From Pontibacter vulgaris (GTDB lineage Bacteria; Bacteroidota; Bacteroidia; Cytophagales; Hymenobacteraceae), in contig NZ_JAJVDH010000003.1 in assembly GCF_022758145.1 (NCBI RefSeq), positions 62,001-126,000 on the forward strand: DNA of 64,000 nt, given 5' to 3'. Positions 9,095 to 18,398 of this stretch are shown piece by piece. A model generated the notes under the pieces. It worked only from the letters and a program-made list of their open reading frames with translations, had not been told where the DNA came from and made no database searches. Numbering within the stretch: position 1 is the stretch's first letter; each line of letters begins with the position of its first letter. The translations under genes and the position numbers were made by a program.

Positions 9095-9433
9095 TTAACC
9101 GTTGTTCTTTTGCTCCTGCTCGATGTGGTCCATCAGGTCCTGGCAAAGAGCACGCATCTTATCAGCCATTACCTTGTCGCTGGTAGCTGTCATCAGGCTT
9201 TGCGCCATGGCACCAATAGTATCTACATAAAAATACTTCATCTCCTCTACCGGCATATCCTTTGTCCAAAGGTCAATTTTCATAGTACCGGCCTGGTCGC
9301 GGTCCCAAAGGGCAATGTTGATGGCTTTTGCAAAGTGTATCTTCTCGCCTGCATCTGTTGCGCGCCAGCTAATGGCCTCAGGCACTTTTTGTTCGTCCAG
9401 AGCAATGCTGAAGTATATCTCTGATTTTTTCAT
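9095..9433 (-). CDS. gldC: Gliding motility protein GldC
   Basis: A 112-residue soluble protein that opens KKSEIYFSIALDEQKVPE and contains the GldC pattern ISWRATDAG...FAKAINIALWD and KMKIDLW-like TMKIDLWTKDMPVEEMKYF. GldC in Flavobacterium johnsoniae is a small cytoplasmic protein that improves gliding efficiency but is not absolutely required. It has its own divergent promoter (TAACTTTG, 9496-9503). It is separate from the gldAFG cluster 4 kb away, as in other Cytophagales. Confidence 0.9.
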   Translation of the reverse strand: MKKSEIYFSIALDEQKVPEAISWRATDAGEKIHFAKAINIALWDRDQAGTMKIDLWTKDMPVEEMKYFYVDTIGAMAQSLMTATSDKVMADKMRALCQDLMDHIEQEQKNNG

Positions 9434-9495
9434 TTTTCGATAAAATTAAACTTTGTACTATATATATCTCGTACTATTCTTAGTTATATTAGGTA

Positions 9496-9503
9496 CAAAG
9501 TTA
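9496..9503 (-). promoter_or_regulatory. TAnnTTTG -7 box upstream of gldC
   Basis: On the minus strand TAACTTTG (9503-9496) predicts a transcript start near 9490 and a leader of about 55 nt for gldC. It overlaps the region just before the divergent gene's ATG at 9508. Confidence 0.5.
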
Positions 9504-9507
9504 CGCG

Positions 9508-10530
9508 ATGCACTACGGAATAAAAATCTTTTTTCTATTTACACTACTCACCCTGACAGGTTGTGCCGGCACTTCCATTACAAAGCAGGGCAAACTATAT
9601 ACTATTGGCTTTTACAACACCGAAAAATTCTTCGACACAGAAGATGACCCGGCCACAAACGACGATGACTTTACCCCCGAGGGGCAAATGAAATGGGATG
9701 AAAAGCGCTATAAAACCAAGCTGAAAAACATTAAAGAAGTTATTGAGTCGATGGGCGATAAAGGAGGCGCTGCTTTACTTGGCCTAAGCGAAGTAGAGAA
9801 CCGCAAAGTGCTGCAGGATCTGGTTAATACCGCCAGTATCCGCAATAAAACCTATAGCATCATCCATTACGATTCACCGGACGAGCGCGGGCTTGATGTT
9901 GCCCTCTTGTATAAGCCAAAGCTATTTAAGCCTGTTTCCCATAAAAGTATAAAAGTAGACCTGCCCGGCAAGTATAAATCACCTGATATTCTGATGGTTC
10001 AGGGAGAGTTGATGGGTACTATGGTAACTGTATTCGTAAACCAATGGCCCGCTAACAATGGCAGCGAACGGCAGGGCGATAGCCGCAGAAAAATTGCTGC
10101 TACTGAGCTGCGCCGCCAGATAAATCTGGTACAGGCACAGGATAAGGACGCTAAAATCATAGTGATGGGAGACTTTGACGACGAACCTAAATCGGCCAAT
10201 TTAGAGCGTGTTTTAAAAGCTACCGGAAGGCCAAACCCATACTACAAAGATGAGCTTTTTAACGCTTTCTACATGCCTTATATTCAGGGCTTAGGCAGTT
10301 ACCAGGACCGTGGTAATTTCCAGATGCTGGATCAGATCATGGTTTCCAAATCACTGATCGAGAAGGAAGGACTGCATTATGTACCGGGCTCAGCTACCAT
10401 CCACGACCCGGAATTCAGCAAGTTCATGTATGGCAAGTATAAAGATACCCCGCGCCGCACATACGCTTATACTTTATACTTAGGCGGTTACAGCGATCAT
10501 TTTCCGGTATACATTAAAGTACAGAAATAA
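9508..10530 (+). CDS. Lipoprotein endonuclease/exonuclease/phosphatase-family hydrolase
   Basis: A 340-residue protein with a type II signal sequence (lipobox LTGC, Cys19) and one EEP (DNase I-like) domain. Visible catalytic elements are GFYNTEKFFD (metal-site Asn), LSEVENRKVL (Glu), GDFDDEPKS (Asp and Asn-equivalent positions) and the C-terminal GGYSDHFPV with the Ser-Asp-His triad. EEP enzymes cleave phosphodiesters or phosphomonoesters using Mg2+. The lipid anchor puts this one in the envelope, suggesting extracellular nucleic-acid or phospho-ester turnover. The substrate cannot be told. It converges with the histidine kinase gene, 14 bp apart. Confidence 0.85.
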   Translation: MHYGIKIFFLFTLLTLTGCAGTSITKQGKLYTIGFYNTEKFFDTEDDPATNDDDFTPEGQMKWDEKRYKTKLKNIKEVIESMGDKGGAALLGLSEVENRKVLQDLVNTASIRNKTYSIIHYDSPDERGLDVALLYKPKLFKPVSHKSIKVDLPGKYKSPDILMVQGELMGTMVTVFVNQWPANNGSERQGDSRRKIAATELRRQINLVQAQDKDAKIIVMGDFDDEPKSANLERVLKATGRPNPYYKDELFNAFYMPYIQGLGSYQDRGNFQMLDQIMVSKSLIEKEGLHYVPGSATIHDPEFSKFMYGKYKDTPRRTYAYTLYLGGYSDHFPVYIKVQK

Positions 10531-10544
10531 CAGCTGAAGTAATT

Positions 10545-11867
10545 TTAATTGTTAGCTGGCAAATGGATCCGGAAGGTAGTGCCAACGTTTTCAGAACTAT
10601 CAATTTCTATCTCTCCTCCGTGCTGCTGCACAAGCGCCTTCACTATACTTAGCCCCAGTCCTACTGAGTGCTCCCCTTTGATGCCTTTGCGCGATGCCTT
10701 GGAAAATGACTCAAAAAGGTGGGGCTTCAGGTGATCCGGAATTCCAATTCCGTTATCTGAGATCTGCAGGGAAACTCTGCTATCTGACTTTTCCAGTTCA
10801 ATCCTGATGAGCCCGTTTTCATTTGTAAACTTTACCGCATTTGAGATAATGTTGTCGAGTACACGTTTAAATCTATCCGGATCAATATTCACATAAACTG
10901 GCATTTCAGCTAGGTGTAACTGAAACTGGCGGCTATTTTTGAGTTGCATTTGCCACGGAATCGATACCTCCTCTAAAAAATCATTAATATTTGTATGATG
11001 TAATAGAGGTGTTTCCTGCTCATAACGCGCCATCTCCAGCAGGTCGTTTATGGTGCTTTTTGCATCTGTGCAACTTTTCAGTATCAATTCATAAGCAGTT
11101 TCCTCGCGCTCAGCCGATAACATTTTTTTCTGAATCAGTTTGATCAGCATTTCGATGCTTGCATAGGGCGAACGCAGGTCGTGTGCTACAATGCCTAGTA
11201 TACTTGTTTTGGCCTTATTAGCTGCTTCAAGTGCCGATTTCTGCTCCTCTATCTGCTTTAACTGCATGTAGTGGTTTAACCGAAAAGAATAATGCAGTCT
11301 GCTAAGTATAAAGAAGAAAAGAAGGATAAAAACAGATCCGGTTTGATTAAGGATCAATTGCTGGGGAGTTAGCGACAGGTAGCTTAGCCCAACTACAAAA
11401 ATAAGTTCTGTTAAAAGAACCAACAAAAGCGCTTCGCGCAGTTCCAAAATCCAGAGTACCGCTACCAGAATAAGGCCCAGCAAGTACATGGTCATGTTGT
11501 TTACCGGATTACCCTGCACTGCAACCGACATCAGGAGGCAGGTTATAGCAAAGGTAAATCCGTATATCAGGTGTAGCAGCCGCTGGTATAAAAATCTGCC
11601 GTTAACTATTTTCTTTCGCAGAAAATAATCTGCAGACAACGCGAAACCTGAGCTAATCAGGTAAGAGATATAAGCCACACGATAATAAGCAGCACCCCAT
11701 ACGTATTTATCATACTTCAGAATAGCATTACTTGCCAGTACGATAAAAGAAATTCCCAGCATTACATAAGCTACCAGGCGCATGTTTTTCAGATTCTGGG
11801 GCAAACTATAAATCCGGAATCCTTCTATATAATCTTCTGGCGCAGAACGGAAAAAATAGAACTTCAT
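10545..11867 (-). CDS. Membrane sensor histidine kinase
   Basis: A 440-residue orphan kinase. Six hydrophobic segments (about 31-49, 60-80, 97-117, 124-142, 145-165, 176-190) form the sensor part. A short coiled coil leads to the dimerisation/phosphoacceptor helix with H229 in VAHDLRSPY. The HATPase domain shows the N box NIISNAVKFTNENG, G1 DNGIGIP and G2 VGLGLSIV. No response regulator is adjacent, so the partner is unknown. The C-terminus ends soon after the ATPase domain, without a fused receiver. Confidence 0.93.
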   Translation of the reverse strand: MKFYFFRSAPEDYIEGFRIYSLPQNLKNMRLVAYVMLGISFIVLASNAILKYDKYVWGAAYYRVAYISYLISSGFALSADYFLRKKIVNGRFLYQRLLHLIYGFTFAITCLLMSVAVQGNPVNNMTMYLLGLILVAVLWILELREALLLVLLTELIFVVGLSYLSLTPQQLILNQTGSVFILLFFFILSRLHYSFRLNHYMQLKQIEEQKSALEAANKAKTSILGIVAHDLRSPYASIEMLIKLIQKKMLSAEREETAYELILKSCTDAKSTINDLLEMARYEQETPLLHHTNINDFLEEVSIPWQMQLKNSRQFQLHLAEMPVYVNIDPDRFKRVLDNIISNAVKFTNENGLIRIELEKSDSRVSLQISDNGIGIPDHLKPHLFESFSKASRKGIKGEHSVGLGLSIVKALVQQHGGEIEIDSSENVGTTFRIHLPANN

Positions 11868-12008
11868 GAGCTAAAACAGTAGTAAAAGTATAATCAGATC
11901 AACCCTTTACTCTTGTTATCAATTATTGTATTAATTAGTATATCATTATAAAGTTAAGGCTTAATTTAATTTTCTCCTTAATGAGGTTGCACCTTATTAC
12001 AACAAGAA

Positions 12009-12038
12009 TAAAAAAAGGCGAGCTTTGGGGCTCGCCTT
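12009..12038 (-). terminator. dnaN terminator
   Basis: On the minus strand AAGGCGAG-cccca...-CTCGCCTT is followed by TTTTTT. It lies 26 bp downstream of the dnaN stop. Confidence 0.9.
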
Positions 12039-12063
12039 CTCAATAGTATCAGATTAATCTATT

Positions 12064-13188
12064 TTAAACGTAGTTGTTCAGCATTACCGGCATTACCAGC
12101 ATCAGTACACTTTCGTTTTCTTCGTTTGCAATTGGCATTAACAAACCTGCTCTGTTCGGGGTAGATAACTCGAACGTGATTTCATCAGAATCCAGGTTGT
12201 TCAGCATCTCGATCAGGAACTTGGCGTTGAAACCGATTTCCATATCCTCACCTTCGTACTGGCAGGTTAGGCGCTCATTCGCCTCGTTAGAGAAATCAAG
12301 ATCCTCGGCAGAAACCTGCAATTCAGAACCTGAAAGCTTCAAACGGATCTGGTGTGTGGTTTTATTTGAGTAGATGGAAATACGGCGTACAGAGCTCAGC
12401 AAAGAAGCACGGTCGATAACCAGCTTGTTCGGGTTCTGAACAGGTATTACGTTCTCATAATCCGGGTAACGCTCATCAATCAGACGGCAGATCATACGGA
12501 TGTTATCAAAGCTGAAGAACGCGTTTGAATTGTTAAACTCAACACGAACAGCCGTAGCTTCTGTTGGCAATGTAGACTTCAGCAGCGTAAAAGCTTTACG
12601 CGGGATAATAAGCGAAGCTTCCTGGCTTGTAGCTATGTCAGAACGGCGGTAACGCAGCAGGCGGTGGCCATCTGTAGCAACAAACGTAACGTTATCAGAA
12701 CGCAGCTGCACGAAAATACCCGTCATGGCAGGGCGAAGCTCATCATTACTAACCGCAAAGATGGTCTTGTTGATCGCTCTTGAAAGTACATTTGACGGAA
12801 TCTCGATCGCGTTGCCACCTTTTACAACCGGCACGCGAGGGAAATCAGTAGCATTTTCGCCAGAGAGCTTATAGCGACCGTTTGCCGAGCTGATCTCGAT
12901 AGTGTACGTCTCTTCGTCTATGGTGAAGGTAACCGGCTGGTCTGGCAGGTTCTTCAGGGTTTCCAGCAAAATTTTAGCAGGAGCGGCAATACGGCCATTC
13001 TCTCTCGCTTCCACCTGCAACTCCGTAATCATGGATGTCTCCAGGTCACTTGCTGTTATGGTTAGCGTGCTGTCATTGATTTCGAACAAAAAGTTCTCTA
13101 GGATGGGCACCACCGGATTGTTGGTTACCACACCGTTTATGCTGGATAACTGCTTCAAGAGAGCAGAAGAAGAGACGATAAATTTCAT
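12064..13188 (-). CDS. dnaN: DNA polymerase III subunit beta (sliding clamp)
   Basis: A 374-residue processivity clamp made of three repeated clamp folds. It begins MKFIVSSSALLKQLSSINGVV, has the conserved second-domain opening (RAINKTIFAVSNDELRPAMTGI, read as separate segments) and ends with the hydrophobic-pocket residues in LMLVMPVMLN. The dimeric ring tethers the polymerase and other enzymes to DNA. It is away from dnaA here and has its own TAnnTTTG box and terminator, so it is monocistronic. Confidence 0.97.
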   Translation of the reverse strand: MKFIVSSSALLKQLSSINGVVTNNPVVPILENFLFEINDSTLTITASDLETSMITELQVEARENGRIAAPAKILLETLKNLPDQPVTFTIDEETYTIEISSANGRYKLSGENATDFPRVPVVKGGNAIEIPSNVLSRAINKTIFAVSNDELRPAMTGIFVQLRSDNVTFVATDGHRLLRYRRSDIATSQEASLIIPRKAFTLLKSTLPTEATAVRVEFNNSNAFFSFDNIRMICRLIDERYPDYENVIPVQNPNKLVIDRASLLSSVRRISIYSNKTTHQIRLKLSGSELQVSAEDLDFSNEANERLTCQYEGEDMEIGFNAKFLIEMLNNLDSDEITFELSTPNRAGLLMPIANEENESVLMLVMPVMLNNYV

Positions 13189-13214
13189 TATGTATAGCTA
13201 TAATGTTATTTGGA

Positions 13215-13222
13215 CAAAGTTA
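13215..13222 (-). promoter_or_regulatory. TAnnTTTG -7 box of dnaN
   Basis: TAACTTTG on the minus strand, 26 nt before the dnaN ATG. It predicts a leader of about 20 nt. Confidence 0.55.
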
Positions 13223-13292
13223 TAAATTTTTCGCATTTAAACTACCTGCTTTCTATGCGCTTTTTATTCATTTCAGGTATAAATTTATACTT

Positions 13293-14996
13293 CTAGAACC
13301 GTTCGTAGCGGCGTTTACGCATATAATACCGGATAATACCAAATAAGGCCAGCAGCACAATAGGAGCAACCAGGTTCAAGAGCTGCCAGCGCGTACGCTC
13401 TTCTTTTACTCTCACCTTATCCAGAGGCCGCAGCTGAATTTCTTTGCTTCGTACATTTATCAAACCTCCGGCATCTAACAGGTAATGAATCGTATTCATT
13501 GCCAGCTCTTTATTCGCAAATTTAACATTGTTGTAGCGGTCAAACCCTAGCTCATACGCTTGTCCTGTTTTAGGGTTTATCTCGTTGCGAACTAAATCTC
13601 CATCAGAGAAAACAGCAATTTTTGTGGCTACTCCCTCCTCTTTCACTTTTGGCTCTGCAGCACCTGCCGGAGCCGGCCTGTTCCGGAAAAGCGATGTAAA
13701 CTTACCTTCGAGTAAATAACCAACTGGTTGCTGTCCTGCCTGGTACTGCTCGGGCTTTACTTCCATGCGGGCTTCTTCCAGTGTTACAGGCACCGGCACC
13801 TGCAGTACGCGCGAGTAATTGGAAGTATAAATTAAAGGCGTTTTGCGAATGCCCTCTGCCTTTACTGTATCTATTGTGCCAATAAATTTGCTGTAAACCG
13901 CATCCAGATTTCGGGTAATCGGGTGTTTGCTGAAATTGTTGAGTAGCGGGTAAAAACGCCAGTTCACCATTTCGGTTTGTGGCCGGTCGCCCATATAGCC
14001 GGTTACCAAAGGTATAAACCCGGAGTTCAGGTCCATAATTATGGTTGGGTTAAGGCGCACACCGTAGCGGAACAGCATATCGTCGAGGTTCAGGTTATAA
14101 GGCATGGCAAACATACCGCCTGCACCCACGCTGTCCATATTCGCATTCAGGGCATCTACAAAAAATACCGCCTTGCCGCCATTCATAATAAACTGATCAA
14201 TTTTATACTTGTCAGCTTCCGAAAATGGCTGTGTCGGCTTGGCAATAATGATCAGGTCAAGGCCTTTTAAAGTAGGAATCTGGGAAAGCTCGCCGCGTGC
14301 AACACGGTAATATTCCTGCAGCGAACCAAGCAAATCGGTTGCCTGCTGCATTTCCAGCTCGCCCTGCCCTGTTATGTAACCGATGATCTTGTTACCCTGG
14401 AAAGCTACTTTACGGATGCCGGTGGCCAGCTCATACTCCACTCCTTCTACCGATTGGTTCAGGCGCTCATCAGCCGAAGCAGCCAGGTTTCCTTTGAGCA
14501 GGTTAACAGCTGTTTCTTTACCTTTATACTTGATAATAGCTCCCGGAAATACAATGCGCTCTACCTGTTTGCCTTCTTCAGTTGCTTTCAGGTTGGTAGG
14601 TATGATTCCTTTCTGTGTCAGTTGCTGAAAATAAGCAGTTCGGCTTTTCTCGTCGGTAATGGCAGTCGGGTCTATGAAAACGTAGCGCAGGTTGCCGCCG
14701 GCGTAAATTCTGAATTCATCCAGGGTTTCGCGCACTGTTTGCTGCAGTCGTTTAAATCCAGCCGGAAAATCGCCTTCCAGGTATACTTCCACTACCACAT
14801 CATCTGGCAGGCTTTGCAGCATCTGCTTTGTAACAGGAGCTATGGTATAGCGCTTGTCTTCGGTTAAATCTATGCGGAAAAAATAAGTGGCGGCAAGCAG
14901 GTTGAGAAGTATAATGCCGGCTACCCAACCTATAAACCGTATCAAGTCGCGCTTGCGCTTGGTGGTGTGCTGTACTGGCTGCTCTGTTGTTACCAT
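13293..14996 (-). CDS. gldG: Gliding motility ABC transporter auxiliary protein GldG
   Basis: A 567-residue protein with an N-terminal membrane segment (about 21-41), a large extracytoplasmic region (opening YFFRIDLTEDKRYTIAP, typical of the ABC_transp_aux/GldG family) and a C-terminal membrane helix (LLNLVAPIVLLALFGIIRYY) ending in a basic tail. With GldA and GldF it forms an ABC transporter needed for gliding in Flavobacterium johnsoniae. The substrate is not established. Its ATG overlaps the end of gldF by 7 bp, indicating translational coupling. Confidence 0.93.
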   Translation of the reverse strand: MVTTEQPVQHTTKRKRDLIRFIGWVAGIILLNLLAATYFFRIDLTEDKRYTIAPVTKQMLQSLPDDVVVEVYLEGDFPAGFKRLQQTVRETLDEFRIYAGGNLRYVFIDPTAITDEKSRTAYFQQLTQKGIIPTNLKATEEGKQVERIVFPGAIIKYKGKETAVNLLKGNLAASADERLNQSVEGVEYELATGIRKVAFQGNKIIGYITGQGELEMQQATDLLGSLQEYYRVARGELSQIPTLKGLDLIIIAKPTQPFSEADKYKIDQFIMNGGKAVFFVDALNANMDSVGAGGMFAMPYNLNLDDMLFRYGVRLNPTIIMDLNSGFIPLVTGYMGDRPQTEMVNWRFYPLLNNFSKHPITRNLDAVYSKFIGTIDTVKAEGIRKTPLIYTSNYSRVLQVPVPVTLEEARMEVKPEQYQAGQQPVGYLLEGKFTSLFRNRPAPAGAAEPKVKEEGVATKIAVFSDGDLVRNEINPKTGQAYELGFDRYNNVKFANKELAMNTIHYLLDAGGLINVRSKEIQLRPLDKVRVKEERTRWQLLNLVAPIVLLALFGIIRYYMRKRRYERF

Positions 14997-15718
14997 TTTC
15001 TGCTGCTAAGTACAAGTTTAGTGGATAGAACCATAATGGCGATTACGCTTAGGAAGTATAAAACATCCCTTGAATCGATCAGGCCTTTGCTAATAGCGCC
15101 GTAGTGGTAAGAAATACCTAACTGACTCACATAGTAACTATACTTTCCCCAAAGCGGCATGGAGGCGATCAAATCGAAACCAGTATAAAAGATATAGCAC
15201 AGGAAAACAGCTATAACGAAGGAGATGATCTGGTTATCAGAAACAGACGAAGCAAATACACCGATGGCAGTAAATACGCCTGCCAGGAAAATAAGCCCCA
15301 AGTATGAGCCCACTACTGCTGCAGAATCTATGTTGCCTTGCGGGTTACCCAGGTCGTATACCGAATAGTAATAGAGCAGCGTAGGCAGCAACGCAAAAAG
15401 GGCTAGCAGCAACGCTGCCAGGTATTTACCAAGTATAAGCTGTAAATCTGTAATAGGTTTGGTTAGCAACAGTTCTATCGTTCCTTCGCGTTTTTCTTCG
15501 GCAAAAGTGCGCATGGTTATGGCCGGAATCAGGAACAGAAAAAGCCAGGGCGCCATATTAAATAGCGTCTGCAAATCTGCAAAACCATAATCGAGCACAT
15601 TGCTCTCCGGGAAAACCCACATGAACATGCCAACCGCAACCAGAAACACCGTGATCACAATATATGCGATCAGTGAGTTGAGGAAGCCGTTAAATTCTTT
15701 CTTAAGTATAGCGTACAT
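14990..15718 (-). CDS. gldF: Gliding motility ABC transporter permease GldF
   Basis: A 242-residue ABC-2 type permease with six hydrophobic segments. It has the characteristic MRTFAEEKREGTIELLLTKP cytoplasmic loop that docks on the ATPase. It opens MYAILKKEFNGFLNSL, as GldF proteins do. It lies between gldA (119 bp upstream) and gldG (7-bp overlap), all on the minus strand. Confidence 0.95.
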   Translation of the reverse strand: MYAILKKEFNGFLNSLIAYIVITVFLVAVGMFMWVFPESNVLDYGFADLQTLFNMAPWLFLFLIPAITMRTFAEEKREGTIELLLTKPITDLQLILGKYLAALLLALFALLPTLLYYYSVYDLGNPQGNIDSAAVVGSYLGLIFLAGVFTAIGVFASSVSDNQIISFVIAVFLCYIFYTGFDLIASMPLWGKYSYYVSQLGISYHYGAISKGLIDSRDVLYFLSVIAIMVLSTKLVLSSRKW

Positions 15719-15740
15719 CTTCGATGTAATTAAAAATTAT

Positions 15741-15843
15741 GAATTAGAAATTAGAAATAGAGGCGTTTACGAAGTATAACTATCATTCTTCAGAGCACCC
15801 TTACATCTAAGTGTTTCCAATTTGTAATTTTGAATTTCTAATT
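15741..15843. repeat. AT-rich inverted repeat between gldA and gldF
   Basis: GAATTAGAAATT (15741-15752) and AATTTCTAATTC (15832-15843) are exact complements flanking about 79 nt. The distal arm overlaps the last codons of gldA. It is comparable in composition and intercistronic position to the element at 1016-1086. Confidence 0.6.
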
Positions 15844-16752
15844 CTTTGTTAATTCCTGGAATATTTTTTCGAGTGAATTTTCTTCCTGGCGCAGGCCTAC
15901 AAGCGGCCAGTTACGTTCGGCAGCAATACGGAAAATAGCAGAACGAACATCGGCATCCCGGCTGGAAGTAATGCGGTACGTATGGCCCTGCGCAAGACTA
16001 ACGTTCTGAACACCGTTTATACTTTGCAGTAACTCAACCTCAACTGCCTGCTCAAATTCTACCAAGGTAACTTTTTCGCCGCGCTCACTTGCCTGCAGGC
16101 TTGCCACATCGCTGTCAGCTACCAGTTTGCCCCGGTTAATGATAACCACCCTGTCGCAAATGGCGGCTACCTCCTGCATAATGTGCGTTGAAAAAATAAC
16201 TGTTTTATCCTGGCCGATGCGCTTGATAAGTGAACGTATCTCCACGATCTGGTTCGGATCGAGACCAGTGGTTGGCTCGTCCAGGATCAGCACCTGCGGG
16301 TCGTGCACCAATGCCTGTGCCAAACCTACACGTTGGCGGTATCCTTTTGAAAGGGCTCCTATTTTCTTACCCTGCTCCAGCGTAAGGCCGCAAAGCTCTA
16401 CCATTTCCTGCACGCGCTCGTTGGCTTTTCGCCCGTTAAGGCCATAAACAGAAGCTACAAATTGCAGGTACTCATGCACATACATATCCAGGTAAAGCGG
16501 ATTATGTTCCGGCAGATATCCTACATTGCGACGCACAGCCATTGGCTCCCGCACCACATCGTACCCGTTTACAAGTATTGTACCGCTGGTTGGAGGTAAA
16601 AAGCAGGTGGCAATTTTCATGGTCGTGGATTTACCGGCACCATTCGGCCCCAGAAAACCCAGGATCTGCCCCTGCGCCACTGTAAAAGAAATATCATCCA
16701 CAGCACGCTGGGCGCCAAATATTTTTGTTAAGTTTTTTACTTCTACAGACAA
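15838..16752 (-). CDS. gldA: Gliding motility ABC transporter ATPase GldA
   Basis: A 304-residue ABC-2 family ATPase with Walker A GPNGAGKST, Q-loop LPEHNPLY, signature LSKGYRQR, Walker B VLILDEPTTGLDPNQ and switch His in FSTHIMQE. A C-terminal regulatory extension of about 80 residues is typical of GldA. It energises the GldF membrane channel. Unlike some flavobacteria, where gldA stands apart from gldFG, all three are collinear here. Confidence 0.95.
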   Translation of the reverse strand: MSVEVKNLTKIFGAQRAVDDISFTVAQGQILGFLGPNGAGKSTTMKIATCFLPPTSGTILVNGYDVVREPMAVRRNVGYLPEHNPLYLDMYVHEYLQFVASVYGLNGRKANERVQEMVELCGLTLEQGKKIGALSKGYRQRVGLAQALVHDPQVLILDEPTTGLDPNQIVEIRSLIKRIGQDKTVIFSTHIMQEVAAICDRVVIINRGKLVADSDVASLQASERGEKVTLVEFEQAVEVELLQSINGVQNVSLAQGHTYRITSSRDADVRSAIFRIAAERNWPLVGLRQEENSLEKIFQELTKN

Positions 16753-16881
16753 ATCTTAGTAGCTAGATGTTGGATTGTACATGCACTGTTAACAGGAAAG
16801 AGATCTTGGCTGCAATTGCCCATACTCTTCCCGGAAAGTTTTGCGACCTGCAAAGTTATAAAAGCTTCGCTATACCTTTAA

Positions 16882-17586
16882 TTATTTTTGAATTTTACCT
16901 TTTGGCATTAATGGGCGTACTTCTATTTCTACATGGTGGTAATTAGGGTGAGATTCCAGGGCATGAAGTATGGTTGAGGCAATGTCTTCAGGGCGCATCA
17001 TGTTCTCCCGCGAGGTCACATTTTCAAAATTATCAAAGAAGTTGGTATCAACAGAGCCCGGAAAGATGCAGGTAACTTTTACGCCATAGTTGCGCACCTC
17101 TTTGTACAAAGCCTGCGAAATGCCCCTAACCGCATACTTAGTGCCGCAATAACCCGACATGCTCTCCACGCCTGTTGTACCTGCAATAGAAGAAATATTA
17201 ATGATATGGCCTTCTTCCATCTCTTTCATGCCCGGTATAACGGAGCGGGTGCAGTAAAACAAGCCATGCACGTTTGTATCGAACATGGTGTGCCAGTCTT
17301 CGATATTCTGTTCTTCCAATAACCCGGATATACCCAGACCTGCATTGTTCACCAGTACCGATACGTGGCTGCCTAACTGGTAAATGGTCTGGTCAAAAGC
17401 GCGCTGTACTGATTCGGCGTAACGCACATCGCATTCTATAAAATGAAAATTTTCGTGCTTCAGATCAGGCGCTTTACGCCCCCAGCCTGCCACTTTCATT
17501 CCTTTGCCGAGAAGAATATTTACAGTTGCAAGACCAATGCCATGGCTTACCCCTGTTACTACCGCTATCTTACCTTCTAATTTCAT
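16882..17586 (-). CDS. SDR-family oxidoreductase
   Basis: A 234-residue classical short-chain dehydrogenase. The nucleotide-binding motif GVSHGIG lies near residue 12 and NNAG near 90. Catalytic Ser precedes the YxxxK pair (SGYCGTKYAVRG). A proline-glycine turn IFPGSVDTNFF leads to the substrate loop. It reduces or oxidises a small carbonyl/alcohol with NAD(P)(H), and the substrate cannot be predicted. Another SDR (18399-19106) lies on the same strand with a beta-barrel gene between them, so this is probably one transcript. Confidence 0.9.
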   Translation of the reverse strand: MKLEGKIAVVTGVSHGIGLATVNILLGKGMKVAGWGRKAPDLKHENFHFIECDVRYAESVQRAFDQTIYQLGSHVSVLVNNAGLGISGLLEEQNIEDWHTMFDTNVHGLFYCTRSVIPGMKEMEEGHIINISSIAGTTGVESMSGYCGTKYAVRGISQALYKEVRNYGVKVTCIFPGSVDTNFFDNFENVTSRENMMRPEDIASTILHALESHPNYHHVEIEVRPLMPKGKIQK

Positions 17587-17680
17587 AGTTTTTGTAGTTT
17601 ATACTTAGAGCTAGTTTATACTTGGAGCTTTATTTTGAATTTCAGGCTTAAGTTGCTTTGAATAAATTTTAACCGTTATA

Positions 17681-18376
17681 CTATAGCCTGTACAACAAGC
17701 CAAGGCGCAAAACACGCATGTATACTTCAGGATTGCTGCCATCATAACTACCAGTATAGTTTGTGAGGCCGTGTACATAGCTGACAGATGCACCATATGG
17801 GCCACGGTAAGCTGTTATACCCAACCGAGGCCGGAAATCAAATTGCTGCTTTTCACGCTCACCTTCTATCGTTAACGTATTTCCATTTTCATCTGTGGCC
17901 TCGCCTTTCTCCATACTTTTCAGGCCGAAGCCAATGTCTGTGCCTAAGGTTAGATCTATGTCCGCAACAGCGCTTTTAATGCGTTTACCGAAGTATGGCT
18001 GCACATTTAAGAACGTATTTTGTTGCGTTACATGCCCATCGCCTTCAGTAGTTAATCTGAAGCCGGTAATGCGGTCTATTTCTACACGGCTGCGCAACTG
18101 TTCGGCAGACACCTGCATACCCAGCAGCAAATTTTTATTAGTTACTACCTGTGTTTGCACTCCGCCGCCATAGTTTAAACCTGCTTTTGCGCCAAACCTG
18201 CTGCCCACATAAATATCATCTGACGTATCGCTGATGCTGATATTTGTGGACTTTGAAGCAGACTTACCACCGAATCTCGAAAATCCGGAATTTACATGTA
18301 GGGCCACTTCCATCTTCTGGCCAAAACTTAGATGAGCGATGGCCAGTCCAGCCAGTACCAGGTATACTTTCTTCAT
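17681..18376 (-). CDS. Outer-membrane beta-barrel family protein
   Basis: A 231-residue protein with a signal peptide (MKKVYLVLAGLAIAHLSFG, cleavage before Q). It then has alternating hydrophobic/polar strands (GAKAGLNYGGGVQTQVV, LLLGMQVSAEQL, RPRLGITAYRGPYGASVSY) and ends in an aromatic/Leu-Tyr-Arg-Leu strand, as in PorT-like or OMP_b-brl barrels of about eight strands. The function is unknown. It is sandwiched between two SDR genes, 22 bp after the upstream one. Confidence 0.8.
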   Translation of the reverse strand: MKKVYLVLAGLAIAHLSFGQKMEVALHVNSGFSRFGGKSASKSTNISISDTSDDIYVGSRFGAKAGLNYGGGVQTQVVTNKNLLLGMQVSAEQLRSRVEIDRITGFRLTTEGDGHVTQQNTFLNVQPYFGKRIKSAVADIDLTLGTDIGFGLKSMEKGEATDENGNTLTIEGEREKQQFDFRPRLGITAYRGPYGASVSYVHGLTNYTGSYDGSNPEVYMRVLRLGLLYRL

Positions 18377-18398
18377 GTATGTATAAAGTATAAATCGA